64,000 nucleotides of DNA from Megascapheus bottae. Taxonomy: Eukaryota; Chordata; Mammalia; Rodentia; Geomyidae. The first letter of the stretch is position 1; every line of letters starts with the position of its first letter. Both the position numbers and the translations under genes were made by a program. The DNA is taken from assembly GCA_024803745.1 (NCBI GenBank), contig JANJXV010000013.1, forward strand, positions 33,646,001 to 33,710,000. The letters run 5' to 3'. Below the pieces are notes generated by a model. It had not been told where the DNA came from. It did no database searches and saw only the letters and a list, made by a program, of their open reading frames with translations. Positions 1 through 12,045 of the stretch are shown in pieces.

Positions 1-165
1 CATATATATACGTATAGTTATATAAACATATTTAGAGACATATGGATATAGTTACACACATAGCTATATATGTATATATACAACATATCTATCTATACAT
101 ATATAGAGAAATAGATACATAGATATAACTATATACATATACATATATGTATATACAGAATACTT
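1..165. repeat. AT-rich (TA/CATA) simple repeat
   Basis: Degenerate alternating catata/tatgta tracts fill the left edge, broken by short non-repeat bases. The array probably continues beyond the window. Confidence 0.8.
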
Positions 166-349
166 TGTATATCACAAGTCATTCTCCTAGGTAGTAGATC
201 AAAATGACCTTAATATGATGAGCAAGGTATGAATTTTAGAGGAAATAATGTACAGAAACAAACATGTTAGTGATTTGGCAATGACCACTTATGCAGAATT
301 AGCCTAAACAGAGTTTTGTAGTGTAAAGCAGGGCTTCAAGTGAGGTCTG

Positions 350-475
350 AGTCAGCATTTGTGCTGCTTTCTACTTAGCAGTTTGACTTTGGACTAGCTG
401 ACTTTTCTGATCTGTTCTCATGTCTATACAATGGAGATAGTAATACCAAACGTACAGGTTTATTGTCCTATATGA
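350..475 (+). mobile_element. MIR SINE fragment
   Basis: The series gactttggactagctgact...cttttctgatctgttctcatg...acaatggagatagtaatacc follows the MIR core order (losing-the-tail of "tgaccttgggcaagt...cctcagtttcctcatctgtaaaatgg"). It is diverged, as expected for an ancient copy. Confidence 0.6.
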
Positions 476-489
476 AGAGTGAAATTGAG

Positions 490-768
490 CTGGATTCTCA
501 TGGCTCTTGCCTGTAATCCAAGCTACTCAGGAGGTAAGAGATTATGAGGATGACAGCAGTTTACAACTAGTTCCTGAGACTCCATGTTAGCCAAATGGCA
601 TATACCTGTTTCCCAACTCTAGTAGGAAGAATAAGCAGAAGGATCTCAGTCTAGGTTTGCCTGGGCAAAAAGCAAGACATTATCTCAAAATTAACTATAG
701 TAAAAAAGGACTGAAGGCCTGACTCAAGCCCTGAGTTTAAACCCAGTACTGTCAAAAACAAAAGAAAA
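490..768 (+). mobile_element. Composite SINE, Alu/B1-like head plus ID-like tail (diverged)
   Basis: The head reads ctcttgcctgtaatccaagc tactcaggagg. The tail ends in caagccctgagtttaaaccc followed by an A-rich stretch with C interruptions. Diverged relative to the younger composite copies at 26.9 and 46.3 kb. Confidence 0.6.
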
Positions 769-989
769 AAACAGAATTACATAGTAGCTCTCGACATGAT
801 CAAAGTAAAATATTATTATAAGTATCAATACAATCAGCTCTATAATTTCAGTTCTTTAATTTACCAAGTCATCATCCTTTTACCACTAAGTTTACCTGTG
901 TCCATGTCTCAGACTGTGGGAAACGTGAGTAGATTCATGACAAAACCTTTGGAATGAGGTGGGCCAGGTTCACCTATCAAAGACACTGA

Positions 990-1145
990 CTTAGACCCTA
1001 GAAGGTATGAGTTCTAGTCATGCCTCTTCCCATGCACTCGCTGTGCAACCTTGTGCAAGTGTCCTCTCTGAATTCCTGTTTCCTAAGGTGTCAAACAGGA
1101 ATCACAACCCCTATGAATCTAGCAGGGTTGTCAAACAGTCTAGAG
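990..1145 (+). mobile_element. MIR SINE fragment
   Basis: The stretch contains tgagttctagtcatgcctct, then cttgtgcaagtgtcctctct and cctgtttcctaaggtgtcaa, followed by tctagcagggttgtca. The order and spacing match the MIR consensus well. Short reading frames across it are chance. Confidence 0.7.
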
Positions 1146-1798
1146 TCACAAAAAAAAGGAAAGCTCCTTCTGATCCCGTACCTTCCAGTTCCCAGGTCAC
1201 TGCTTGTCCATGTGGCCAGTTTAGGCGGTTTGAAAGTTCAGAGGAATTGGAATAAGTGACAAGTAGGTCAGACAGAATTTAAAGCACCGGTCCCCATTTA
1301 TCTACCATTTTGGCTCTAAATGACTAGTTTCAGTCCAGACCGATTTAGTAAGTGAGAAAACTGTGATTGCACCCTGGCAGTACACACAATCAGAAGAATG
1401 AGTGAAAAGCTGACACTGCCCCTTCAATTCAGAGGTTAAAGCCAGCACGGAGACCCAGGCATGTCCCTCACCAAGTGCTAGCCAACCATGCATTATTAAT
1501 TGGATTCAGCAAACACTGAGTACCTTCTACTGCAAAACTATGGCCAGGCGCTCAGGGAGATCTAAATATAATGTGAGACTATGTCCCACTCTTCACCAAC
1601 CTGCCATCTGGTTGGGATAACAAGCTAGTCATAGACAAAACTGTCCTCCACTCTCTCTTTCCATTAAAACTTTACTGTGCCCTTAAGGCTCAACTCATAA
1701 TTATAGTTTCCCCTAAGAAGTTGTCCCCAGTCCCTTCCATCTTTCCATCTTTACTGTAGTATTTACCATGCTTTGTATTATTGCTGCTGCTGCTACTG

Positions 1799-1838
<40 letters not shown>
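1799..1838. repeat. (TG)n microsatellite
   Basis: About 19 uninterrupted TG units, preceded by a short (TGC)n run. Confidence 0.95.
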
Positions 1839-2134
1839 ATGTACATGCACAGATTTCCTACTTTATTCTAACAAGCATGTGAGTCAAGGCTTCATTATGG
1901 GTATATACGTACATTCCCTACCAGACTCTGAGACATCCCTGATTCATTTTGGTGTCTCCCAAGATCTAGTAAAATGTCTGACAAATACATGTCCAGACAA
2001 TTTTCCTGATAAGACCAGAATTAAATATTCTTGATAAACCCAGGATAATTTAGAGTCATTGTCCAGGGGGTATAGTCTAGATTATATATGTGATTGAAGG
2101 TTAGTGTAAGCCAAGACAGCTTAAATATAGGCTC

Positions 2135-2139
<5 letters not shown>

Positions 2140-2200
<61 letters not shown>

Positions 2201-2214
2201 TACACACACACACA
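2140..2214. repeat. Compound (CT)n(CA)n microsatellite
   Basis: A pure CT tract of about 40 bp changes directly into a CA tract with one TA interruption. Confidence 0.95.
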
Positions 2215-2375
2215 TCTCACAACTCAGTGTGGGCTAATATGATAGCAACAGTTTATTGAGCCCTGAAAATGTGGTAAGTCTGAATTGAAATGTGCTATGA
2301 TACTAGGTGTGAAAAATTTGGATGCTTTACACAAAATCAAATATGAAAGCATCATATGTCGCTCATATATTGTTT

Positions 2376-3010
2376 TCTATGTATCTATTGTTTTAATTGT
2401 AAAGATGATGTACATAGAGGTTACAGTTATGTAAGTCAGGTAATGAGTAAACAGTGTCATCTCTTCTCTCCTTTTCTCCCAGCTTTTTTCCTCCTAGCCC
2501 CCTCCCCCACAAGTTGCACAGTTCATTTTCAATGTAGTGTCTAGTAAGTATCACTATTTCATTTGTTTATCCTTTTGTCTCTCCATTTCTGTTTCTCCTT
2601 ACCCTCCCTAAAACAGATAACTACAAAAGGTACAGAAATTAAATAAAAAACAGCAATAGATGGGAAAACAAAACAAAACAAAAAGCAAAATAACAAAATA
2701 AACCTTCAATAGATGTCATTTTACATGATCATATACATATAGCTATTGAGACTTTATGATCCTCCCCTATGATATCCTTCTTTGGTCTCATTGTGTAAAT
2801 GCTTAGAGTCCTGTTTAATTGATCATGTCCAAGTATAATTTTTTTGTCTTTTAACCTTCATTATGTTTACTTGTAGATTGAGGGGCACATAGAAATTATT
2901 ACAAATGAAGGAAACCATGCAACCTCTGTTTCTTTCAGTACTTCTTTCTTTGCTTAATATAATTTTCCCCAAGTCTTTCCATGATCTTATGAAAGATGCA
3001 ATAGCATTAA
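2376..3010 (-). mobile_element. L1 3' end, antisense
   Basis: The left end (attgtaaagatgatgtac...gaggttacagttatgtaa) is the reverse complement of the L1 3' ends seen in sense at 38.5 and 55.5 kb. Further right, aaggaaaccatgcaacctct and cttaatataattttcccc match the antisense L1 3' region also found at 40.6 kb. It abuts a sense L1 segment at about 3010. Confidence 0.7.
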
Positions 3011-3490
3011 AACTCCAAAAATTAAGCCCATCAAAAACAATCTCTCAAAGAAACAACAACACAGTTAAGAAATGGTATAAAGACTAAAGAGAGACTTCTC
3101 AAAAGAAATACCGGCCAATTGACACAAAGAAATGTTCTACATTTCTGGCCACAAAGGAAATGCAGATCAAAACAACAATGAGATCCCACCTCACCCCAAT
3201 TAGAATGACTCATATTTATACTGGACAGTGCTAGTTTAGACCAGGTAAGCATTTAGTCTATGATTCAGGAATCCCAATTTAGAAATTATATGCAAATAAG
3301 ATTATCCCAAGCCAAATAAACATGTGATATACTAAGTAGTTTATTACAAGTGGTTTTTGTAAGTGCCAAATATTAGAAACAATTACATCCTGCACTTTGC
3401 ACTAAAAAAGAATGATTAAGAAAATTACCATTATGGTGATATGCAATAAAGTGTATACTATTCAAGCATTAATTATGGAGATTAGGTAGT
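3011..3490 (+). mobile_element. L1 ORF2-end fragment, sense; head-to-head with the preceding L1
   Basis: agacttctcaaaagaaat, ggaaatgcagatcaaaacaa and caatgagatcccacctcacc are hallmarks of the end of L1 ORF2 and the start of the 3' region. The later part (ccaaatattagaaacaatta...ggtgatatgcaataaagtg) fits the next part of L1. The reading frame is broken. Confidence 0.7.
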
Positions 3491-3680
3491 AATAGAAAAT
3501 ATAAGACATAAGTTGCTTAGGAAAAAATACCCAGCTAGTACAACACATTGTACATAGACTTAGACATTATATGCAATCTGCATACACATGTTTTCCTGTG
3601 TTTTCTGAACTATTGTTACACATCAGGTTTTGAGATGAAAGAAGATGAATGGCCACTAGGCAAACAGACAGCTTTATATA

Positions 3681-3681
<1 letters not shown>

Positions 3682-3727
<46 letters not shown>
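3682..3727. repeat. (TG)n microsatellite
   Basis: About 22 TG units without interruption. Confidence 0.95.
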
Positions 3728-4009
3728 TATTAATTGTACCAAGTGGTATTCTTCTAGTATTTCAGAGATGCATAAAATATATTTTGGGCAGAACAGTCCT
3801 TTCTATTATTTAAAACTGTTCTTTTGGTGATACTGATCTTTTTTCTAGGATTATTTTAGCATTAAAAGACAAACTTGACACAACCATTTGAACTCACATC
3901 AGTATTCACCGCTGGCTCAGTGCTTCTCTATGAACAAGCAGGGTACCTAACAGTGTGAACCTAGAGTCATACCTGAATCGACAATTCCTCTAGCACTTCC
4001 ACAGGTGTG

Positions 4010-4170
4010 AATTTTGAAAAATGATCACAGTTCCCAATTCTCAGTTTCCCCTTCAATAAAATGGAGATAATGATATTATCTATGTCAAGGATAGATAGTT
4101 GAGACAAATGAAATAATCTACGTAAAGCCCTTTAGTACAATGTTTGATTCAAAATAAGCACTTTCTTATG
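4010..4170 (+). mobile_element. MIR SINE fragment
   Basis: ctcagtttccccttcaataa aatggagataatgatatt and the later aatgaaataatctacgtaaa gccctttagtacaa correspond in order to the 3' two-thirds of MIR. Confidence 0.65.
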
Positions 4171-4184
4171 TTTTTATTTTAAAT

Positions 4185-4415
4185 TAAAAACTGTTTTGGT
4201 AGTGTTAGGGCTTGAATTTGGGGCCTCTCAAGGCTTTACATTCTCCCTTGGCTTTTTTATTTTTTGCTTTTTTTATTCTACACTTTGATTCATATTTCCT
4301 TTTAGCTGGTTAATTGGAGACAATATTTGTCTGTATAGGCTGGCTTTGAAATATGATATTCAGATCTCAATCTCCCTAGTAGTTTATAACATGTCCATGC
4401 CATCAGCACCCAGAT
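4185..4415 (-). mobile_element. Composite (Geo/ID-like) SINE, old copy
   Basis: On the plus strand: ggcttgaatttggggcctct, then gctggttaattggagacaat, then gatctcaatctccctagtag. These are the marks of the composite SINE in reverse (ID half, "taattggagataag", "cagatctcagcctcctgagtag"). About 20-25% diverged by eye, with a TTTTA-rich insertion. Confidence 0.6.
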
Positions 4416-4419
4416 TTAC

Positions 4420-7400
4420 TGTTATTCTTATTACTACTACTAGTTCTATAAATCTTAGAAAAATCACATGATACAAAATTCAAAATAGAAAGGTGAAACT
4501 AACTAGCTCCTTAGCACCCATTAGTTGCTGAGGGGTCATTTACTTTTAGTTTCTATAGTCTTTCACAGCCATTGAATTTATTCAACCAAGATTTCACCTT
4601 CACTTTTAATGCCTTGAAGGATGATGGAATTATAAATGTTTTATGTAATGTGATATTGAAATAATTTAACCAGAAAGTCACTAGTATTCTTTCAGTCATG
4701 AAACTCAGAAAACCCAGACTGCACCCTCATTTCAAATTTCACTTTTCTTTTAAATCTCACACTCATTCATTCCTAACCTACTTATTTAGACTATTAAGTT
4801 CAACTTATCAATTTCTGGATATCCCATCTGTAGCCAAAAACAAAACCAGGTCAGTTGCTTTATCATTTCTTAGTACTGCTGATGATGAATTTTAAAACTT
4901 GAAGCAGAAATATTTCATGTTTCTTCTTATCCTTGCTCTTTCTCTCTTACTACCACACAAGTTTGAGTGAAAACACTTTCTATTTTATAAATAGAAAATT
5001 GATCAAGGTTTTCTAGATGTATATGCTAAAAATAAATAGGCTTATAGTTTATTTCTTTATAGCTTTTAAAATGAAGCAAACAAAACAAAGCCTGTGCTTA
5101 ACTAAATATGTTCTATTTTTTCTTTTGAAAAATATCCTGAGAGGCAGTTCTCCTTTCTTAAAATGAAATTCTCCAGAAATTAGATTTCTTGTATTTACAT
5201 AAGGTTTGCTCGTGAAAGGAATGATATCACAGGGTTTAGATTCGTTTGTTTGTTGTTGTTGTTTAATGTGCCTTACAATGAATACTGTCCTTTTATCCCA
5301 CATAATCCATGAATCCTTTTGGAAAGACTGTCTCCTTTGAGGAGTACAATGATCATTTTGATGTGTAAGTCTTAATTGTTTACTCACACGCTGACAGTAT
5401 CATTTTGGAAATAAACCCATTTCCCTTCAACTATAAACTACATTTCCAGGTTGCTAGGGTGGAATTTGTGTAGCTGTCTGGCCACAAGGGCAGTTGCACA
5501 CCCTAATCCTCGGGACCAAGCTAATTGAGAAAATAACTAATATAGCCATGATGAGAATAATGGCAGAGCAATGTGAAGCTGGAAAAAAGTCTCTTATCAG
5601 CTCTGGATACGAAGGACATGGATCTCCTGGGCCTGGTGGGAGATGGTCCCCATTCTCCAGACCACTGATGGTGCTAAGGGCTGGGCAGGGACAACATGCG
5701 AGAAAGAGGTGAAGTAAGATATCCTTCCCAAGATGTGTTTTCCACACTCTCATCTACTGAGAATGTTCTCCATAAAAGAAAGTTCCATGATAAAATAATG
5801 CTATTGCAGTCCCTTTTGTCTTAGACATAGGTAGTTAGCATTACCAAGGTCTCTGAGAAGTCCTGTGGAATAAAAAGGAAAACAAAAACAAAAACCTGCT
5901 CAACTTGATGTCACTAAATGTGGTCCAAATAAATATAAACCCGGCCTTACTTTTCTTTTCCCTATAATGTCTGTTAATAACAGCTAATATAAAGAATGCA
6001 ATGGAACTACTATTTTAAGTAAGACACAACTATGACTAATCTTACTTTACAGATGAGAAAATGGAGGCTGGAGGATGCACAGGAGAATCCACTTCTTTGC
6101 CTTTTCCAGTGTCTGGAGGCTGCCCACAGTGCTCGGCTCCTAGCCAGAAATCACTCTGATCTAGGCCTCTGTGGTTCCAGCTCCTCCTCTCACTCTGACC
6201 TTTCTGTTATCCTCTTACAAGGCCCCTGTGAGGGTTATATTGAGTTTACAGAAGAAAAAATAATCCCAGATAATCTGCCTGTATAAGGGTTCTTAATTTT
6301 ATCTTGTCTGCAAAACTTTGCCCATGCAAGCCTCACAGCCTTTAGGAATCAGCACCTGCACATCACTGAGAGTCAGCCATCTGCTCACCATACTGGCATT
6401 GCACTGCTGCTGAGCTGAAGTTGTGTGTGTGTTGGCAGGGGAGGGGGCTTCGAGTTGTCTGGGAATGGAAGAAAAGGGATAAAGGTCCCTCTAGGGCATC
6501 TACCTTCCATTACAAAGGACAATGGGAGAGACTTGAGATCACAGGGCATCTCTTTTCCTTATCTGCCCCTTTTGATATCAGCAATTATCAAGGCCCCCCA
6601 AAGAGCAGAGGCAAAGATAACAGTTCATACTTCCATCAACCATGGTGAATTTGGTTCCATTCTAGGCACACCTCAATCCATACATATCCTGTTCCTATCT
6701 TTCTAAATTGACCAGTTCCCTTAAAGACGGTGAGAAGTGTATGATTGAAATAATTATTTTTATATCCATGCAAACTTATTTCTGGTGTTGCTTAAAAACT
6801 ATGTTTTCAGTAGTCATGATTTCTACAGAGTAATGGAAATAACTTGCTCTTCACTAGTTAAGGATGGCTAAATAAATATCTTATATCAGAGTAAACTCAG
6901 AGATGGATAGTTTTTTTTTTATTGACTTCTAAAGGTGCTCTTAATTTGTAAGCTTTTGGAATTATTATTTTCTGCAGAAAACAAATTTTTGCTTAATTCC
7001 TCCTTGTTTTCAATGTTTTGAGTGAGGAAACCACAATTTCACTCCTTGGAAAATGAGTTATTACTGTCTGTTATTCGCTATTCGCTCCAGTCAGTTTTTG
7101 TCTACCTGGTGACCTATCATCTCTGTGTGAAGTGGCCGCAGATCAGCTAGTAGAATGCTTTCATCCTGAAGTCTTTGAATGAAGGGTTTCACAACTAACA
7201 TTGCTCGACTTTATTTTTTTTTAATAAATGGAAACTTCTGTAGTTTGTTGGCTTGCATTGAAATAGAAAACTCTGAGGTAGTGGTAGAGATGTTCGGTCG
7301 CAGTGGTTATACATTTAAGCAAATACCTCCAATCTAGGTTGGTCTTGAGGCTGCAAGTTAAGCACTGTACAGTGAGAAAGAGTGAAATCAATTTTCTGAC

Positions 7401-7905
7401 GGCTCAAAAAAGTGAAGAGGAAGGAGCATTTATGAGTCCTTGAGCAAGCAACAGACACTCAGCCAATAAAATTTATCCATCCATCATCATTCATTTCTCT
7501 TCTGTAGCCTAACATCCCTCTCAGCTTGTGAGCTGGCAGTAATTGGGGGCAGGATCCTCCAGTTCTGCGGCAACCTAAAAAGGTCTACCTTCCTGCCACG
7601 GTAATCCACGTAAGATGCAGGAAGTGACAGAACTAGGATTTGGTTTCAAGTCATGGCTTAGTTTGGTTTTGCTTCTCCCAATAAATTACAGGCAAAGAAA
7701 ACCAGGAAAGCATGTCCAGTGCAGTACAGGAGAAAGACTAGAAGATCAACATCTGTGTGTCTTCTGAGAAAAGTTACTAAACTCTTTTGTGCACCTGTTC
7801 CTGTATCAGCCCATCGATGTGTTGAGTGCTGAGATTTATCCTATTTTTCATCAATGATGCCATATCTGTCATCCTGAGATAACAGCCCTCAGTACACAAA
7901 TCATT
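4420..7905. other. MPPED2: Mostly unique intron sequence
   Basis: No exon or young repeat recognised. MIR-like traces are visible near 6040-6070 (ttactttacagatgagaaaa) and 7610-7650 (tgacagaactaggatttgg), both in antisense. The reading frames here (for example 5049-5387 and 5454-5753) match nothing I know. Confidence 0.5.
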
Positions 7906-7907
7906 TA

Positions 7908-8082
7908 ATTTTCTTTTTTATTGTAATTAATAGAGGGGTTACAGTTATATTCACCAGCTAGATAGAATGAGCATTAACTACTTCACACACATTGATATCC
8001 CTTCTCATGTTTTTGTCCTCATCTCCCTCCCCTAACCCCTTCCCCTCATCTTGTTTTCCCCACTTCCCTTTCCTATTTCAAA

Positions 8083-8121
<39 letters not shown>

Positions 8122-8222
8122 ATGAATAGACGTATATAAAATGTATCAGATTACAAGGTAAGATACTGTAATTCTCAGCTCTTTTGTTGTCCTTTGGTTA
8201 TTTTCATATTGCATATCACTTA
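7908..8222 (-). mobile_element. L1 3' end, antisense, with (AAAT)n
   Basis: ttattgtaattaatagaggg gttacagttatattcac is the same L1 3' terminus as at 2.38 kb. Pyrimidine-rich 3' UTR follows, and an AAAT microsatellite at 8079-8123 lies inside it. Confidence 0.6.
8079..8123. repeat. (AAAT)n microsatellite
   Basis: About 11 AAAT units with one imperfect unit at the right end. Confidence 0.95.
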
Positions 8223-8279
8223 ATTTTGGTTTACAGCTTTCTTCTCCTTCTCCTTCTATTTCTCTTTTTCCTTCTCCTT

Positions 8280-8485
8280 CTTTGTTTTGTCAGTTGAACC
8301 CAGAGCCTGGGTGCTGAATCTGAGTCCTTCTTTTTTTTCCCCTCAAGGTTAGCCCTCTGCATTTGGAGCTACAGCATCAAATCTGGCTTTCTGATAGTTA
8401 ATTGGAAATAAGATTCTAATGCACTTTCCTGCCAGTCTGGTTTTGAACTGAAATTCTCAGAACTCAGGCTTCTGAGGCAGCCTTC
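8280..8485 (-). mobile_element. Composite (Geo/ID-like) SINE, diverged
   Basis: Plus-strand order is ttgaacccagagcctgggtg, then caaggttagccctctgc, then gatagttaattggaaataag, then ctcagaactcaggcttctga. This matches the composite SINE in reverse. Confidence 0.6.
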
Positions 8486-8499
8486 TTTAACTTAAATCC

Positions 8500-8600
8500 T
8501 GGCTATTTCACTTATGTGAGGATTGGTTTTCTTAGACGTAAAATGTAGACAATAACAGTACCCAATTTTATTAAGGATGTAAAACACTGCAATGCTATAT
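8500..8600 (+). mobile_element. MIR SINE fragment
   Basis: ggctatttcacttatgtgag ... ttttcttagacgtaaaatgt agacaataacagtaccc fits the MIR 3' part. Confidence 0.55.
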
Positions 8601-8660
8601 ATATATATATATACACACACACATATATATACTATATATGCATAATGTATATATATCATA
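8596..8660. repeat. (TA)n/(CA)n alternating purine-pyrimidine tract
   Basis: TA repeats broken by a short ACACAC run. Able to form cruciform or other non-B structure. Confidence 0.85.
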
Positions 8661-9936
8661 ACTTGTTTTATATGGTTCTATTATTGTAGGACTTTTATTC
8701 CCTGCTTTGACATTTTAGCATGTATTTCTGTTAGTCCTTCAAACAGGACTAACAGATGAGTATGTATAATTAGAATTGCTGGACCTCATCTCATTAGTTA
8801 CTATGGAATGGGCACCACATGGATTCACATTATTCCCAGTAGGAGCCAGTATAGAATTGGGCCTTGATTGAGTGACAGAAGCCCTCTAGACTTTTAAAGT
8901 AACCACCTGTATTTTCCAAATCAGGCAATATCTAGAACCCACAGGTAGCAAAACACATGACTTCCTGCCTAGAGAGTATGGCAGTCATTCCTTGGTTTGC
9001 CAATACTCTGGAGGACATGTTACCTCTGAAACTGCCTGTGCTGGCTGTAGGAGGTGCAGAGAGCTTCCTTTATTTACGCTGGAGGAAATTAACAGTGAAA
9101 CAAATTAAAACAACCATCAGATTTAAGTGGACTCTACCAGGAAATTAACTTTAATGGATATTGTCATCACTAGGCCTACCTCAAAGTTGCCAGGCTCGAC
9201 AGTGTTGAGATTCAATAAAAGCTAGGGCCTGAATGTGAGTTATCCATCCACAACTTAGAATACACTTTCTTTTTACTATCTTATGTTTGCTTTAATATAT
9301 TTGCTTTCCTGGTTCACACAGGCTTTCCTATGATTTTATAAAACTGATTATACATGCACCTTTGCTGGTGCACCAAACTACCTTATCTGAGATTACAATT
9401 TAAATAGACACTGGGAGATAAATTGCCTTGTTCTGTCAATGATCTGAAAGCTTCACATATTCCCCCTGTCAAATTCCCACTCTAGAATGGACTTAGCTCT
9501 CTTTCCAGGTAAGTATTCTCCTTGCAGGAAAATCAATCTGTCTTATTGCATTGTCATGGTGACATGAGCTGGGGTTTTTCTAGGTCAATGCTTCCTTGAA
9601 TACTAGCTTGTGTCTGTATTTAGCACTCCTCTAGGTAGCTGACTTGCTTGCATCCTCACCTCTTCATTGCAAGCACTTTTAGATTCTTGCTGTGACATTT
9701 AGGCCAGAGGTTCAACGGTTATTGTGACTTGCTACCTCAGGAAAATAAAAAGAGAAAAAAAAACCTATGCAAGGAGTAGGATTCTTGAGGGAGGGAGGTA
9801 AAATGTTGATGGGGTTGGATCAATTCAACCAGTCTCCAATTTATTATGGGAAAGAGGACAGATTGTAGAGCCAGATAACATCTCTGTGCTTCACTTTCCT
9901 AATCTACATGGAAGGAAAAAAACCTGATTATTCTGA

Positions 9937-10112
9937 GGCTGGGAGCATGGCCTAGTGGTAGAGTGCTTGCCCAGCATGCATGAAGCCTTGAGTTCAATTC
10001 TTCAGTACCACATACAGAGCAAAAGCCAGATGTGGTGCTGTGGTTCAAGTGATAGAGTGCTAGCCCCTGGGCCAGAGTTCAAGCCCCACAACTTGCAAAA
10101 ACAAAAACAAAA
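9937..10112 (+). mobile_element. ID-like dimeric SINE
   Basis: The left monomer has a Pol III A box (tggcctagtgg) and B box (gttcaattc). The right half begins gccagatgtggtgctgtggt and ends caagccccacaacttgcaa before an A-rich tail with C interruptions. The right monomer lacks the middle segment that fuller copies have. Confidence 0.85.
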
Positions 10113-10320
10113 CCTGATTCTTCTATCAAGCAATTACAACATAGGTTAAGTCCAAACAGGCAAAACACTGGGAACAGTGACACACATTTAAATGCCAGGT
10201 GTATATTTTTAATGAATAAAATGTGTTAATCCATTGTTTATGTTGGAGATGACCAAGAAATGGCTCGTATGCTCAGTAGTTCATTTTGCATTAAAGGAAA
10301 CAGACTTGAGAATAAATAAG

Positions 10321-10354
10321 TGGAAAAGAATATGGACTGGAAAAGAATATGAAT
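10321..10354. repeat. 17-bp imperfect tandem duplication
   Basis: tggaaaagaatatggac is followed at once by tggaaaagaatatgaat. Confidence 0.85.
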
Positions 10355-10410
10355 TGATACATTTCAACTGGAGGATGGTTGTAATAACTTCTGCATATGG
10401 AAATATTAGC

Positions 10411-10442
10411 CACTCTCACACTTGTCCACTCTCACACTTGTC
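10411..10442. repeat. 16-bp perfect tandem duplication
   Basis: cactctcacacttgtc occurs twice head to tail without mismatch. Confidence 0.95.
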
Positions 10443-11929
10443 CTCTAATCTAAGAATCATGTAAAAAAGCACTATAATCTTAAATTACTTCAGAAGAATG
10501 GGGCTAAGAAAGTTTGTTATTCACGGAAAGGGCAAAACCAAATGGCTGAGTCTCAGAGACGCCTAACCTCTAAGTTCACATTGTTTTCCTTGACTACAAG
10601 ATAAAGAGTGAGACACCTGGAAACCATGGTGGCCATGTCCTCATATCCCAGTAGAATGCCTCTTTTCTCACCTAAGGGTTGCATATGTGGGGTTTTTTGT
10701 TGTTCAGTTTAATTTTGAAATCCAAGGGTAACTGGCTGATCGTAGAGAAATTACCAAGTAAGTCCTTGGTGGTTCTTTAGTATCTTTAGGTAAAAGGTGG
10801 TGTTGATTGTTGTCCTACTATTACTATCTCTCAGAAGTTTTTGAAATCATCAAAGACAAGGAGTGTATCTCCTAAAATCTTTATGGTGCTGTTAAGAAAA
10901 AAAAGGATCCTCTGGCCCTCAACCTCAGAGTGAGCAGTGTGAAGTGATGGATCTTCTGCCTGTTTGCTCCTAAACTATTCCAATGCCATTCTATCTTCCT
11001 AATCACGCAACCTGCATCTGAAGGCCAGGGTCACCACCTTCCCTTTATCTTGTATTCCCCTGGTGTTGGACATGCTGCTGTTAGGCACTGAAAAGCCATA
11101 TGCAAAAATGTTAAAGAACAACATCCCATTCAGGAAGAAATATGAAAGTAGAAAAATATAAAAATGTCTCTGAGGGACATGTGATGGAATAAGATGAGTG
11201 AGAATGAAATGATAATAAGAGTCATATCTACATCTAAAGTGTCTCAGGTTCAGATGAACTCAGGTTAGGCCCTATACTTCCAGATTCAGAAAAAGAACAA
11301 AACCTTCAAACCTCTAAAGGTTTGCCAGTCACTAATTATATGGCAATTATTCTATTTTGGGCTTTTGCTAATGAGATCTGGGAAGTGTCTTAATTACCCA
11401 AAATTATGAAAATAATTTCAAACTTGACTCTAGGGCTAGTTTTACTCCACTTAAGAAGAAAAACATAAGTAAATGTATGAGGGGTTATTTTTTATTAAGA
11501 AATAGTCTATGCCTGCTGGAACTAGGGGCTTGGAGTATCTATCCTACGAAGCCTATTGCATGGTATCACTTTAATATTTGCAGTTCTAGGCACATTTGAA
11601 GCGTCACTGTTTTGTTCAGTGGGAAATTTGAAGAAAGAAGAGGAAAAGGTGATCTCTTTGATTATGTTGTCTTAGAAATTCCAGTGAAGATAAAGAACGA
11701 TATATATGTGGAATTCTGGGTGGAGATGGAGCTCAAGTGGTAGAGTACAGACCTAGCCAGCACAAACTCATGGATTGCTTCCAATAGCCTGATGACTTAG
11801 TTAATACCAATCCTCCTTGTGTGTACCCTTGCCATTTGTGACTTGTTTGTGAAATATCATAAGGAAAATTAATTTAGCATGGGCTTGGGAGAAGGAACAT
11901 AATTCTTGGGTTTCTTTATGAATCCCATT

Positions 11930-12045
11930 GCCCTAAGGAAGTTACTTAACATTTGTCTGTCTTCATTTAGAATATTAATTGTATCAATCCCACAGAATTA
12001 AGTGCAATCTAGGTATAAAGCTCCAGGAATACCATAAAATAGAGG
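11930..12045 (+). mobile_element. MIR SINE fragment
   Basis: aaggaagttacttaacattt, tgtctgtcttcatttagaat and atcaatcccacagaattaag follow MIR order. Confidence 0.5.

Noticed and set aside
9937..10020. tRNA gene suggested by intact A and B boxes
   Set aside because: No cloverleaf or anticodon arm could be drawn, the same sequence recurs at several other loci, and it continues into a SINE dimer with A-rich tail.
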